From assembly GCA_017463205.1 (NCBI GenBank), contig JAFTPQ010000004.1:1-33492 (forward strand): a DNA stretch of 33,492 bases. The letters are read 5' to 3'. Source of the stretch: Clostridia bacterium. GTDB taxonomy: Bacteria; Bacillota; Clostridia; Christensenellales; Borkfalkiaceae. This document shows positions 7,377-17,184 of the stretch, in pieces; the stretch's first letter is position 1, and every line of letters starts with the position of its first letter. Below the pieces are notes generated by a model that worked only from the letters and a program-made list of their open reading frames with translations, was not told the DNA's origin and did not search any database. Both the position numbers and the translations under genes were made by a program.

Positions 7377-9113
7377 ATGAGAAAACAGGTTTATCAAAAA
7401 GCCGGCGCGTTGCTGATGGTAGCGCTGTTGGCAACGGCAAGCAGTTGCGGCGCATTGGAAGAACAAGGCGAACAGGTCAACGAACAAGCAGCGGTTTTGC
7501 GCGTCATGAACTTTGACGGCGGATTGGGAGGCGAATGGTTAAAAGATCTGGAAGAAAAATTTGAAGCTGCGCACGCGAACGACACCAATTGGGAAAAAGG
7601 AAAGGTGGGCGTAGATATCGTGATCGATCCCTTGAAATTTACGGGAGATTCGTTGGGTGCGTCTATTGCAACGCATAAGGACGACGTGTTTTTTACGGAA
7701 GGAAACAGCTATTACAATTTCGTCACCTCCGGCTGGGTGAAAGACATCACCGACGTCGTTACGGAAGTGAATGGGTACGACGGCAAGACGATCGAATCGA
7801 AATTGGACGACGAAGTACGCGATTTCTTTAAAACGAACGATAATAAATATTACGCGCTTCCTTTCTACAGCGCTTATGAAGGGATCAACTACGACATCGA
7901 TTTGTTTGACGATATGTCTTTCTATTTTGAAGGGGATACCACAAAAGAAGGAACGCCCGCAAAATACGTAACGGAAGCGGGGGAAAAGGTGTACAGCTTC
8001 ACAGATTTAAGTGGAACGCGTTCGGCTGGCCCTAACGGAAAGGCAGGGGACTACGACGACGGTTTGCCCGCAACGTACGAACAATTTTATGCAATGTGCG
8101 ACAATATGAAAATGCAGGGTGTTACGCCGATGCTTTGGAACAACCACGCGTTCTATATGTCCTATTTTATGGGTTCGTTGCAAGCGGATTATGAAGGAAA
8201 AGACGCTATGATGGCAAACTTCACGTTCGGCGACGCAAAAAATAAAACGATAGAGATCGTAGACGGATTTAATGAAGACGGAACGCCGAACATCGTAGAA
8301 ACGACCATCAGCAACACGAACGGTTACGAAGTGTATTCGCAAGCGGGCAGATATTACGCTTTGGATTTTGTCAATACGATGATTCAAGAAGGCTACGTCA
8401 GCACGAAGGCGTTTGGTTCAAATGAAAACGGTATTGTTGCGCAAACGGATTTTTTAAACGGGAAATATTCGGAAAAGAAAGAGACGGTTGCAATGTTGAT
8501 CGAAGGTACTTGGTGGGAAAACGAAGCGGACGCTGTATTTAAGACGTTAGAAGGTACGGAAGGCGCGAAGGCAAGCCGCAAAAACAGACGGCTCGGTTTT
8601 ATGCCTTTCCCGAAAGCAACGGAAGAAAAGATCGGCGAACCTCTTACCACGATGAATATCAACCAAACGGCAATTTTCGTAAAGAGCTCGATCAGCGATG
8701 AAAGATATCAATTGGCGAAGGAATGGATCAAATTTGTTCTTTCCGACGCAGGGTTAAATACGTTTACGAAATATACCAACACTTCCATGTTGTATAATTA
8801 TCAAATAGAAGACGAAATTTTCAACGAACTCAGCCCTTACGGTAAATCCGTATACGAGATCAAACAAAATTCCATTGAGGTATACCCCGCTTCCAAAAAC
8901 GAATTATTCTTGTCCAATTCCGGGTTTTTCTCTATGCACACAGACGCATATTGGAACAGCTCGTATTTGGTAAACGGTACGATGAAGATGAGAAACAGCC
9001 CGATTACGCCGTTTAGAGAAAAAGAAGCGACGCCGATCGAATATTTTGAAGGCGTACGCAAATATGCCGAGGACAATTGGGAAAGAAATTTCTCGAAATA
9101 TTTTGAAAAATAA
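7377..9113 (+). CDS. Extracellular sugar-binding lipoprotein of an ABC importer (CUT1-like)
   Basis: The 578-residue family-1 solute-binding protein has a lipoprotein signal: hydrophobic core ALLMVALLATA and Cys24 (ASSC, an atypical lipobox at -3). The mature start AVLRVMNFDGGLGGEWLKDLEEKFEAA is typical of sugar-binding components, as are YALPFYSAYEGINYD (~140-155), MLIEGTWWENEAD (~373) and AKEWIKFVLSDAGLNTF. The length is at the upper end for the family, in the range of LplA-like binding proteins. It is anchored on the outer face of the membrane and would deliver oligosaccharides to the permeases encoded 9 bases downstream. It is the first gene of a long operon opposite the AraC regulator, so induction by its ligand is likely. 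The ligand cannot be read from sequence; the locus suggests an oligosaccharide with hexosamine or deoxysugar residues. Confidence 0.92.
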   Translation: MRKQVYQKAGALLMVALLATASSCGALEEQGEQVNEQAAVLRVMNFDGGLGGEWLKDLEEKFEAAHANDTNWEKGKVGVDIVIDPLKFTGDSLGASIATHKDDVFFTEGNSYYNFVTSGWVKDITDVVTEVNGYDGKTIESKLDDEVRDFFKTNDNKYYALPFYSAYEGINYDIDLFDDMSFYFEGDTTKEGTPAKYVTEAGEKVYSFTDLSGTRSAGPNGKAGDYDDGLPATYEQFYAMCDNMKMQGVTPMLWNNHAFYMSYFMGSLQADYEGKDAMMANFTFGDAKNKTIEIVDGFNEDGTPNIVETTISNTNGYEVYSQAGRYYALDFVNTMIQEGYVSTKAFGSNENGIVAQTDFLNGKYSEKKETVAMLIEGTWWENEADAVFKTLEGTEGAKASRKNRRLGFMPFPKATEEKIGEPLTTMNINQTAIFVKSSISDERYQLAKEWIKFVLSDAGLNTFTKYTNTSMLYNYQIEDEIFNELSPYGKSVYEIKQNSIEVYPASKNELFLSNSGFFSMHTDAYWNSSYLVNGTMKMRNSPITPFREKEATPIEYFEGVRKYAEDNWERNFSKYFEK

Positions 9114-9122
9114 GGTAGCTTT

Positions 9123-10049
9123 ATGAAAGAACAAGTGAAGAAAACAGGTTTTATGAAAAAACGCCGTCAAGACTTACTGTTTTACATAGCGTTTATGGCA
9201 TTTCCGGTTATTCAATTTATTGTATTTTACGTAGTGAAAAATTTCAATTCGTTTGTTTTGGCGTTTCAAGGTTATGACGCGTTTCAAGGCTATTATTTCA
9301 ACGGATTGGAAAATTTTAAAAAAGTGTTTTACGATATCGCGCACGAATATTATTTTAAAACGGGTATTCGAAATTCACTGATCCATTACGGAATCGGGCT
9401 TGTGATCGGTTTACCGCTTGGTTTAACTTTTTCGTATTATATTTATAAAAAATTTCTGATGTCGGAAATCTTTAAGGTGATATTGTTTCTCCCGTCCGTC
9501 GTATCGATCGTCGTTATGCAAATTATTTGGGCAAACGTGATGGACGGGATGATCCCCGAAATTTATTTTGCGAAAACAGGGAACACCATGCTGGGTTTGA
9601 TGGCAAACAGCAAAACACGTTTTTTGTATTTGGAGCTGTTTAATATTTGGGTTTCTTTTGGCGGCTCGATGCTTTATTACGTCGGCGCAATGGCGCGTAT
9701 TCCCGACAGTCTTATAGAGGCTGCCGAGCTGGACGGGGCATCGTTATGGGAAGAATTTTTTCAGGTGGTCATTCCACTTACGTGGTCAACGGTAAAAACG
9801 TTGCTGGTTGTCGGTATTGCAGGAATTTTCACGGCGGACTTGAATTTGTATTTGTTCTATGGCACGGGCGCGGAAACAGATGCCTATATAGTGGGATATA
9901 ATTTGCTTCGCTTAACGGTGACAAGTAAATTGGACGGTTATCCCTATATTTCGGCGTTTGGTATGATCCTTACCGCTGTGACGATGATTTTAACCTTTGC
10001 GATGAGATTTGTTTTGGAAAAATATACATGGGAGGACGTTGAATTCTAA
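9123..10049 (+). CDS. ABC sugar transporter permease 1 (MalF/LplB-like)
   Basis: The 308-residue integral membrane protein has about six hydrophobic segments, the first at ~20-40 (LLFYIAFMAFPVIQFIVFYV). The EAA loop EAAELDGASLWEEFFQVVIP (~199-218) contacts the ATPase and marks it as a binding-protein-dependent permease (BPD_transp_1). Length is normal for the family. The stop and the next start overlap as TAATG (10047-10051), so translation of the two permeases is probably coupled. No ATP-binding subunit is encoded in the window; as in many Firmicutes, a shared MsmX-type ATPase elsewhere is expected. Confidence 0.95.
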   Translation: MKEQVKKTGFMKKRRQDLLFYIAFMAFPVIQFIVFYVVKNFNSFVLAFQGYDAFQGYYFNGLENFKKVFYDIAHEYYFKTGIRNSLIHYGIGLVIGLPLGLTFSYYIYKKFLMSEIFKVILFLPSVVSIVVMQIIWANVMDGMIPEIYFAKTGNTMLGLMANSKTRFLYLELFNIWVSFGGSMLYYVGAMARIPDSLIEAAELDGASLWEEFFQVVIPLTWSTVKTLLVVGIAGIFTADLNLYLFYGTGAETDAYIVGYNLLRLTVTSKLDGYPYISAFGMILTAVTMILTFAMRFVLEKYTWEDVEF

Positions 10050-11041
10050 TGACGATTACACAAATTTGCATTTATATTTTCGTGGTGTTGGCATTGTTGG
10101 CGTTGTTCTCGTACATAGGTTTCGTTTTGGTTAAAAAAGCAAAGCAAGCGCGTAAAGTGGGCAAAAAAATTTTTACGGCAGATCTGCTTTTGCAATCCAT
10201 CGTTTTTTGCGTATTGTTGGTGTATTTGCTTACCATTTTCGCAGCGTTATTCTGGGGGGTGATGACTTCTTTGAAATCGCTTGGGGATTTTGGCGCAAAT
10301 TATCTGTTTGATTTACCCGAAAAATTGGCTTTTTCCAATTATGTGAAAGCGCTTAAATTATTTAAAGTGCCTGTTTCCCGCGATGGAGAAATCGTAAAAA
10401 TCACATTTTTGGGATTGGTGGTGAATTCCGTAATTTATTCGGTAGGAAAAACGTTGGTACAATTGTTGTGTCCTGCAATCGTTGCTTATTTGGTGGCGAG
10501 ATTCGATTTTAAATTTGGGCGAATTATTTATTGGATCGTAATTATGGCGATGATATTACCGATCGTCGGTACAACCCATTCTGCGATATTGTTGTACACG
10601 AAATTGAATATTCGAAACAACATTTTCGGCGTATTGCTTGGCGACGCGTCCTTTTTGGGAATGTATTTCCTGATTTTTCACGGCGTATTTAAGACGTTGC
10701 CGAAAGATTATGCCGAGGCGGCGATTTTAGACGGAGCAGGAAACACGACCATTATGTTTAAGATCATGTTTCCGCTTATTATCAATATGCTTACGATCGT
10801 GGCTGTGTTGCTGTTTATCAGCGTTTGGAATGATTACACTACAATTATGTATTTCTTACCTGCAAAGCCTAATTTGGCATACGGTTTATATTTGTATAAT
10901 ATAAATCCGGACGGTACACTTTCGCAAACGCCTTTGCGATTGGTAGGTTGTATGGTGATGTGTTTGCCTTGTCTTACGTTGTTTTTGATATTTAAAAACA
11001 AGATGATCGGCAATTTATCACTGGGCGGATTAAAAGGATAG
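10049..11041 (+). CDS. ABC sugar transporter permease 2 (MalG/LplC-like)
   Basis: The 330-residue permease has an extra N-terminal hydrophobic helix (residues ~5-28, ICIYIFVVLALLALFSYIGF) followed by a basic stretch, then the standard helices of the family. The EAA loop YAEAAILDGAGNTTIMFKIM lies at ~222-241. It pairs with the upstream permease as a heterodimer. The first ATG overlaps the preceding stop by one base. The added N-terminal helix makes it somewhat longer than the common ~275-residue MalG-type subunits. Confidence 0.94.
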   Translation: MTITQICIYIFVVLALLALFSYIGFVLVKKAKQARKVGKKIFTADLLLQSIVFCVLLVYLLTIFAALFWGVMTSLKSLGDFGANYLFDLPEKLAFSNYVKALKLFKVPVSRDGEIVKITFLGLVVNSVIYSVGKTLVQLLCPAIVAYLVARFDFKFGRIIYWIVIMAMILPIVGTTHSAILLYTKLNIRNNIFGVLLGDASFLGMYFLIFHGVFKTLPKDYAEAAILDGAGNTTIMFKIMFPLIINMLTIVAVLLFISVWNDYTTIMYFLPAKPNLAYGLYLYNINPDGTLSQTPLRLVGCMVMCLPCLTLFLIFKNKMIGNLSLGGLKG

Positions 11042-11053
11042 GAGAATAAGGTT

Positions 11054-14000
11054 ATGAAAAAGAAGAAATTTTTATCAATTTTGATTGAAAGTTGCGCGAT
11101 CTGCGCGGCTGCGGGCGGATTCGCTATTCGCGGAGCAACGGCGGAAAACGTATATTTTGCGGACATTTTCGACGCCAAAGGCGTTTCCATTTTCACCGAT
11201 TGCAAAATAGACGGTGACGAACGTCAAGGGCTTGCTCTGGTGACGCAAAGACAGGGTACGTCGTTGGCGTTGGCGAAAAAGATGGCGGGCGAGCTTTCCA
11301 TGGATTTTAAATTTTATACGGAAAGCAAAGATTATTATTTAACGGAAGCCGTACTTTCGTTTCAAGATCGGAAGCGCGCGGATAATAAGTTCGATCTGCA
11401 TATTGCCAACAGCGAGTTGGGTGTGATGTATTACGTAACGATCAACGGGCAAAACGCAGGCGTTTATTACGAAGCCGGAAACGCTACGTTTTTGACGGCG
11501 GAATTTAATAAAAAATCAATGTATACGCGTGTGGAAACAGACGCAGATATGACGTTGTCGTTCGATCCGGAAACGCTGTGTCTTTACGTGCAGACAGATC
11601 CTTTAAACAAGTATCTGATTTGGAATCTTTCCGTTGCGATCAACGATGGACGGGACGTAGGCGCAAGCTTGCTTCCGTTTGGCGATTACGACGTTTCCGT
11701 GAATTTTAAAGATTTTTACGTGAAAGTGGACGCGCCCGTTGCTTATTCGGGCTTGCAAGTGTTTGAATTAAACGGTCAATCGATGAACGGGATTGCGGTT
11801 GCGGACAATGCCGCGCCTACGTTGCACGCAAACGTCGATTGCGACGGGATCGTTGGGGAAACGTACACCGTTCCGATGCCGTATGCGTTTGACGTGAAAG
11901 ACGGCGCATTGTCACACGCGGAAATTTTGGTGAAGAATGCCGCAGGGGAAACGATCGTCGAAGGTACGACGGCGGAAACGGTCGGCTTTGTGCCTAACGT
12001 TGCGGGAAATTACACCATTCAATATAAGGCGACGGACGCGGTTGGCAGACAGACGGTAAAAACATATCCGCTGACGATCTATGCCAACGGATTTGACGCA
12101 GACGTTTCCGTAAGCAGTTCTACGGTGTTTTCCGACGATACGGTAGGGGTCGGTACGAAACTGATCTTGCCGCAAGTTTTCGCGGACAGCGCGTTAAATA
12201 AAACCAACGCATTGTTGCCGTTAAACGTAACCGTATCGGCAAACGGAGAAACCTTGGACGGTTGGAACAACGTATCCGCTTACAATGGAGAAGAATTTGT
12301 GTTTGAAACGAGCGGAACTTACGTATTCTCGTTTACCGAAGCATTGGGGAATTTACCGCAAGAATATCAGGTGACGTACAACGTTTTGGCGGACGAACCG
12401 ACGTTTACGTTAAACAGTCGGCTTCCAAGCGGATACAAGCAAAACGACGTTTTGCCCGGCGTGGAGTATTCGTTTGAAATCAACGGCGAACAGCTGCCTG
12501 CTACGGCAACTTTGCAATATCCCAACGGGGAAATACAGCCTTTGGCAGAAAACACGTTACACCTTGCAGGTTATTACACCGTGAGCTTTAAAACGGAATA
12601 TGCAGGCAAGACGTTTGAACACAGAAAAACGCTTACGGTGGACATTTCGGAGTTTTCCGTAACGGAAGACGCGGAGGCGTTTTACGGCGTTGCGGAAAAA
12701 TACGATCAAAAGCGTGGGCTTGTTGTTTGTTTGGAAAACGAAGAAGACGAATTTACGTACAATAAGGTTGTAGATCTTAATAAATTTGACGGAAAAACGC
12801 CTATCCTTTCTATGTACGCATTGCCTCGGACGCAAGGTACGGCAAACGTGAAAGAATTGTACGTTACGCTGACGGATATTTATGACGCCGATAATAAACT
12901 TGTTATTAAATATTCAACGAGAATGGCAGATATCGGTTGGTATCCGTTGTACGTTTTGGGTTCGGCGCAAAACGTAGAACAGCCGTTTTTGGGCGTATAT
13001 AATAATAACACGACCAGCACAACAGGGGCAATGACCTTTGTTGAAACAAGCAAATACAGCGGCGCGGCAATTTTGTTGGGCTTTGATATTTCGACGAATA
13101 CGGCGTATACCAATCGAATCGGCAGCGGTTCAACGGATATGATCATTGCCGATTTTGATAACGAGGCGCATTTCGACAACGTTTGGGGCGGTTTCACAAC
13201 GGGCGAAGTGTACGTATCGATTTCGGCGGCAGACATCACCGAACGGGCAGAATTGTTGGTGCAAAAGATCGGCGAATACGATTTGACAGCGGAAAACGAC
13301 GAAAATACAAAAGCCCCCAATTTGCTTATAGATTATATGGGTTACGAGGCAGATTCGTTGCCGAAGGCGTTCGTTGGACAAAAATATCCGCTTTTGCCTT
13401 ACACAGCGAAAGATATTACGGGTTGCGACAGTACGACGCGCATTGAAGTGACGAAAGGCGGAAAGAACTACGCAGTGACGGACGGCGCGTTTACGCCCGA
13501 TTCGGAGGGTGAATACCTTGTTACGTATATATCCAGCGACGGATTTGGCAGTTTGACGGAAAAGAGTTATAAAGTGAACGCCACGGCAAAGACAACTTCG
13601 TTGGTATTGGACGTAGTCGATTTTAATTCGCAGGCATTCGTGGGATACGAATACGCATTGGCGGATTACGGCGTATACGGGCAAACGGGAAAAGCGAACG
13701 TTTCCGTTTCTTGGAAAAACCTCGGCACGGGCGAATCGGAAACGGTTTCGGGAAAAACGGCAACGTTTGATAAAGCGGGTATGTATGCGATCTGCTATCA
13801 AGTGACCGATTATATCGGCCGTACGGCAGAGATCGTAAAATATTTGAAAGTGGAAACGAAAGCGGAGCTTCTTTTCACGGAAGACGTTTCCGTACCGTTT
13901 ATTATGTTCAACGGCAGCAGTTATACGTTGCCCGAAGCGTCTGCCGTATATAAAAACGCAGACGGAACGGACAGTTTTGTAAAAGCAAGCATTTCGGTGA

Positions 14001-15268
14001 TAGACGCAGGAAAAACGGAAACTCTTCAAAACGGCGTATATACGCCTAATCGCAGCGAAGAAGGCGAAGTAACGGTTGTATACACAGCGGAAAAAGACGG
14101 GTATACGACGGCTGTGCTTCAACGCAGCGTTTATATCGTCAACAACAAGAACGCAGAAGGCGCGCTTGTGTTTGAGAGTTATTTCCTTCCCGATCCGGGG
14201 CTTTCCGTGGAAAAGACGGCGACGGGTATTACGATGACGGCGGCGGAAGACGGCAAGATCCGTTTTGCCAACCCCGTTATTGCGGACGGTACGGGTATCA
14301 ATTTGGAAGCGATCGAAGAGGCGACGCCTGCGAAGGCGCTGAACGTGTATTTCATCGACAGCTTGGATAAAAACGTAGTCGTTAAATTGGGCTTGACGTA
14401 TTTGAACGATACGCAAAGCATATTATCGTTGAATAACGCGAAACGAACGAATATTGTAAAAGGTTCGTTTACAAAACGCGATACGCCTCTTGAATTTTCT
14501 ATCGATAATATTTCAAAATCGGTGTTCAACAACAACGGCGTAAATCTTTCCATTACCAAAACGCTGAACGGGGATACGTTTGCAGGTTTCCCCAGCGGAA
14601 AAGTGTATATCGAATTTGAATTTATCAACGTGGTGGAAACGGTGTCGTTGAAATTGACGAAGATCAACAATCAGTTTTTCAACGTAAGTAAAGATACGGC
14701 GAGAGCGCAAGTGGTCAAGATCGGCGATTTCGGCGGAAGAACGGACATCGATTCGATCGCGTCCACGGCGATTGCCTTGGTGGGCGACGTATTATCGCCG
14801 AATACGACGGTGACGATGACTGTGTACGATCCCGATCTGAATATCGTGACGTCGGTGGACGGCGTTAAATTGGAAAACGTTCCTTGTAACGTATCGTACG
14901 ACATTTTATGTGATAAATACGGCGATTATGAAATTTTGTATCTGGGCAGCGACGGCGTTAATAAAGAACAAGCGACCAGCTACGTATTAAACGTTGTAGA
15001 CGCAACGTTGCCGACGATATCCGTAACGTGGAATTTGAAACAAACGTATTCTGTGGGCGACACGGTAAAATTGCCGAAGATGACGGCGACGGATGAAAGC
15101 GGCATCGCATATTCGTGGATCATGGTAGAAGACGCAAACGGACGCGTATATATCCATAAAGAGGAGAAGTTCACGTTCACGGACAAAGGCGAATACGTAT
15201 TCAGTTATATTGCGTACGATAAGCAATTTAATATGAGTGTTGTTTCTTATAAAGTCATCGTGAAGTGA
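11054..15268 (+). CDS. Very large secreted multidomain protein (Ig-like and jelly-roll-like modules)
   Basis: The 1404-residue protein has a signal peptide (basic MKKKK, hydrophobic core, cleavage near ATAENVYF) and no C-terminal anchor. Apparent layout: a beta-sandwich-like module (~32-235, ending VNFKDFYVKVD); Ig-like modules (~255-345, 345-450 and 450-532); a second beta-rich module (~533-750, with GEVYVSISAADIT); Ig-like modules (~765-845, 849-935 and 937-1030); a third such module (~1036-1215, with GKVYIEFEFINVVETVSLKLTKI); and two terminal Ig-like modules (~1226-1317 and 1317-1404). The Ig-like units share F/Y-V-G...LP...G-x-Y-x-x-x-Y-x-x-x-D patterns, like bacterial cadherin/Ig-like folds. 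No catalytic domain is recognisable. It begins 12 bases after the permease stop in the same operon, so it probably helps bind or present the imported glycan at the cell surface. Confidence 0.75.
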   Translation: MKKKKFLSILIESCAICAAAGGFAIRGATAENVYFADIFDAKGVSIFTDCKIDGDERQGLALVTQRQGTSLALAKKMAGELSMDFKFYTESKDYYLTEAVLSFQDRKRADNKFDLHIANSELGVMYYVTINGQNAGVYYEAGNATFLTAEFNKKSMYTRVETDADMTLSFDPETLCLYVQTDPLNKYLIWNLSVAINDGRDVGASLLPFGDYDVSVNFKDFYVKVDAPVAYSGLQVFELNGQSMNGIAVADNAAPTLHANVDCDGIVGETYTVPMPYAFDVKDGALSHAEILVKNAAGETIVEGTTAETVGFVPNVAGNYTIQYKATDAVGRQTVKTYPLTIYANGFDADVSVSSSTVFSDDTVGVGTKLILPQVFADSALNKTNALLPLNVTVSANGETLDGWNNVSAYNGEEFVFETSGTYVFSFTEALGNLPQEYQVTYNVLADEPTFTLNSRLPSGYKQNDVLPGVEYSFEINGEQLPATATLQYPNGEIQPLAENTLHLAGYYTVSFKTEYAGKTFEHRKTLTVDISEFSVTEDAEAFYGVAEKYDQKRGLVVCLENEEDEFTYNKVVDLNKFDGKTPILSMYALPRTQGTANVKELYVTLTDIYDADNKLVIKYSTRMADIGWYPLYVLGSAQNVEQPFLGVYNNNTTSTTGAMTFVETSKYSGAAILLGFDISTNTAYTNRIGSGSTDMIIADFDNEAHFDNVWGGFTTGEVYVSISAADITERAELLVQKIGEYDLTAENDENTKAPNLLIDYMGYEADSLPKAFVGQKYPLLPYTAKDITGCDSTTRIEVTKGGKNYAVTDGAFTPDSEGEYLVTYISSDGFGSLTEKSYKVNATAKTTSLVLDVVDFNSQAFVGYEYALADYGVYGQTGKANVSVSWKNLGTGESETVSGKTATFDKAGMYAICYQVTDYIGRTAEIVKYLKVETKAELLFTEDVSVPFIMFNGSSYTLPEASAVYKNADGTDSFVKASISVIDAGKTETLQNGVYTPNRSEEGEVTVVYTAEKDGYTTAVLQRSVYIVNNKNAEGALVFESYFLPDPGLSVEKTATGITMTAAEDGKIRFANPVIADGTGINLEAIEEATPAKALNVYFIDSLDKNVVVKLGLTYLNDTQSILSLNNAKRTNIVKGSFTKRDTPLEFSIDNISKSVFNNNGVNLSITKTLNGDTFAGFPSGKVYIEFEFINVVETVSLKLTKINNQFFNVSKDTARAQVVKIGDFGGRTDIDSIASTAIALVGDVLSPNTTVTMTVYDPDLNIVTSVDGVKLENVPCNVSYDILCDKYGDYEILYLGSDGVNKEQATSYVLNVVDATLPTISVTWNLKQTYSVGDTVKLPKMTATDESGIAYSWIMVEDANGRVYIHKEEKFTFTDKGEYVFSYIAYDKQFNMSVVSYKVIVK

Positions 15269-15281
15269 AGGAGGGAGTTTT

Positions 15282-17183
15282 ATGAAAAGAATAAAAATTT
15301 TATCGATATTACTTGCGTGCATTATGGCGTGCAGCATATTGATCTTCAGCGGTTGTAAAAATACAAATGAAAGCAATTCGTCTACGTCGGAAAGCGAAGA
15401 AACCGTTTTAGAAGAAACGGGATTTTATATGGCGCGCGACGGAAAGAGCGATTATAAGATCGTGCTTCCGTCCACGGCAAACGATCAATTGTTGACTGCC
15501 GGCGACGAAATGCAATATTTTCTGGAAGAAGCGTTGGGCATTAAATTGGATATCATTTACGATAAAGGTATTAAATTTAACAGCAATTCTCAATACATTT
15601 CCATAGGCGAAAACGATTTGTCGAAAACGGCGGGCGTAACCTGTTCCGAAGCGGAATACGGGGTGAGCGGTTATGTGATCCGCACCGTGGGCAAAAGCGT
15701 GTTTTTGGTCGGCGGCGGAAATTACGGTTCGCAATTTGCCGTTTACGATTTCTTGGAAAAGACCTTGAATTATGAATTGTACGCAGTGGAAGAAGTGTAC
15801 ATAGATAAAACGGACGAATTGAAATTGTACAATTTCGATCTCGCCGTAAAACAACAATTCGAATTTACCAATTTCGGTTTTGCATATATGGCTTGGTGGA
15901 GCGGTTTAGGGCATAGATTCCACAATATGGAAGCGTTTATCGTACCCGGCACGGGCGCGCACTCCACGTTTATGTATTTCCCGGTTGAAGAATATGCCAA
16001 CTTGCATCCCGAATGGTATAATGCAGATTATTCGCAAATGTGTTATTCCAGCGATACGCTTGTGGACGCGCTTGCGGAAAAATGGATCGAGGAATTGGAA
16101 ATGTACTCGGTGGAAGACGTGCGCGGCGCAAAAACCTTTAACTGGGGTTTGGAAGATAACGACGCGTGGTGTCGTTGCGCAAAATGTATGGCGAGCATTA
16201 CAAAATACGGCGCGGATTCTGCAACGATGGTGCTGTTTATCAATAAAGTGGCGGATAAAGTGCAGGCATGGATCGACGAAAATCAACCGGGCAGAGAAGT
16301 ATATTTTAACGTGCTTGCTTACCACGCTTCCGTTGCGCCTCCCGTAGAAGTGGACGCAGCAACGGGCGAAGTGACGATCGTTGACGACGAAATTATTTGC
16401 CGCGATAACGTTGCCGTCCGTTATGCTCCGATTTCCGCATCGTTTATGTACCCGTTGAACGACAAGCAAAGAAACCTCACCACGTATGTAGAAATGACGG
16501 GCTGGGGCGCGATTTGTAAAAATATAAGTTTCTACGGCTATGTAGCAAACTTCTCGCACACGTTCGTGGGGTTGGACACGTTTAACGCCATTCAGGAAAA
16601 CTACCGTTTCTTCAAAGAATGTAACGTAAACTTCCTCACCGAGCAAGGCTATTCGTTTACGATGACGGCGCCGGGATTTGTGGATTTCCGTTTGTATATG
16701 ATGCACGAATGGGCAATGGACACCGAGAAGAATTTTAAGGATTTGAAACAAAACTTCTTCACAGCGTATTATAAAGACGCGGCGGACGTAATGATCAAGT
16801 TGTTTGACGAAGTTCGTTTGCATTATCAATACCTTGCGGAAGTGTACGATATTGTCGGCGGCTGTTATGAAGATTTGTACAATCAGGAAATGTGGTCGCA
16901 AGGCACGCTGGAAAAATGGATGGGATATATCGATGAAGCGTACGCGGCGATCGAACCGTTAAAAGAAACCGATCCCGAGCGTTATCAAAAATTGTACGAC
17001 AGAGTTACGATTGAAAGTATGCAAGCACGTTTCTTGTTGATCCATCTTTACAGCTCTAAAGCGTACACCGTAACGGGACTTTACGAGGAGAAATTGAAAT
17101 TTATCGCAGATTGCGAAAAATACGAAGTTTATCCTGCGGAAGGCGGCAATATTGGCGTGTTAAGACAAATGTGGGGTGTTTGA
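15282..17183 (+). CDS. DUF4838-like lipoprotein (GH67/GH20-superfamily-type barrel)
   Basis: The 633-residue lipoprotein has a signal with Cys25 in FSGC. Residues ~45-190 match the alpha/beta N-terminal domain shared by alpha-glucuronidase-like and hexosaminidase-like proteins (YKIVLPSTANDQLLTAGDEM, then LEEALGIKL, QYISIGEND and YGSQFAVYDFLEKTL). Residues ~200-630 are a barrel-like domain with NWGLEDNDAWCRCAKC (~286-302). That CxCxxC cluster is a hallmark of DUF4838 proteins. Members occur in glycan-utilisation loci and are presumed glycoside hydrolases or binding proteins; activity is not established. It is lipid-anchored outside and follows the 1404-residue protein by 13 bases. The CxCxxC cluster could bind a metal. 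Confidence 0.8.
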   Translation: MKRIKILSILLACIMACSILIFSGCKNTNESNSSTSESEETVLEETGFYMARDGKSDYKIVLPSTANDQLLTAGDEMQYFLEEALGIKLDIIYDKGIKFNSNSQYISIGENDLSKTAGVTCSEAEYGVSGYVIRTVGKSVFLVGGGNYGSQFAVYDFLEKTLNYELYAVEEVYIDKTDELKLYNFDLAVKQQFEFTNFGFAYMAWWSGLGHRFHNMEAFIVPGTGAHSTFMYFPVEEYANLHPEWYNADYSQMCYSSDTLVDALAEKWIEELEMYSVEDVRGAKTFNWGLEDNDAWCRCAKCMASITKYGADSATMVLFINKVADKVQAWIDENQPGREVYFNVLAYHASVAPPVEVDAATGEVTIVDDEIICRDNVAVRYAPISASFMYPLNDKQRNLTTYVEMTGWGAICKNISFYGYVANFSHTFVGLDTFNAIQENYRFFKECNVNFLTEQGYSFTMTAPGFVDFRLYMMHEWAMDTEKNFKDLKQNFFTAYYKDAADVMIKLFDEVRLHYQYLAEVYDIVGGCYEDLYNQEMWSQGTLEKWMGYIDEAYAAIEPLKETDPERYQKLYDRVTIESMQARFLLIHLYSSKAYTVTGLYEEKLKFIADCEKYEVYPAEGGNIGVLRQMWGV

Positions 17184-17184
17184 T

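Noticed and set aside
13130..14416. 428-codon open frame on the - strand
   Set aside because: It lies entirely inside the 1404-residue secreted protein gene, its composition is Arg/Phe/Tyr-rich as expected for an antisense shadow, and it has no recognisable motif or proper ribosome site.
15906..16901. 331-codon open frame on the - strand
   Set aside because: It is a shadow of the DUF4838-like lipoprotein gene, rich in Arg and His without any family pattern.
17176..17184. GTG start for the Big_2 lipoprotein
   Set aside because: It overlaps the previous gene and adds three residues before the signal peptide; ATG 17185 has the better spacing from GGGGTG.
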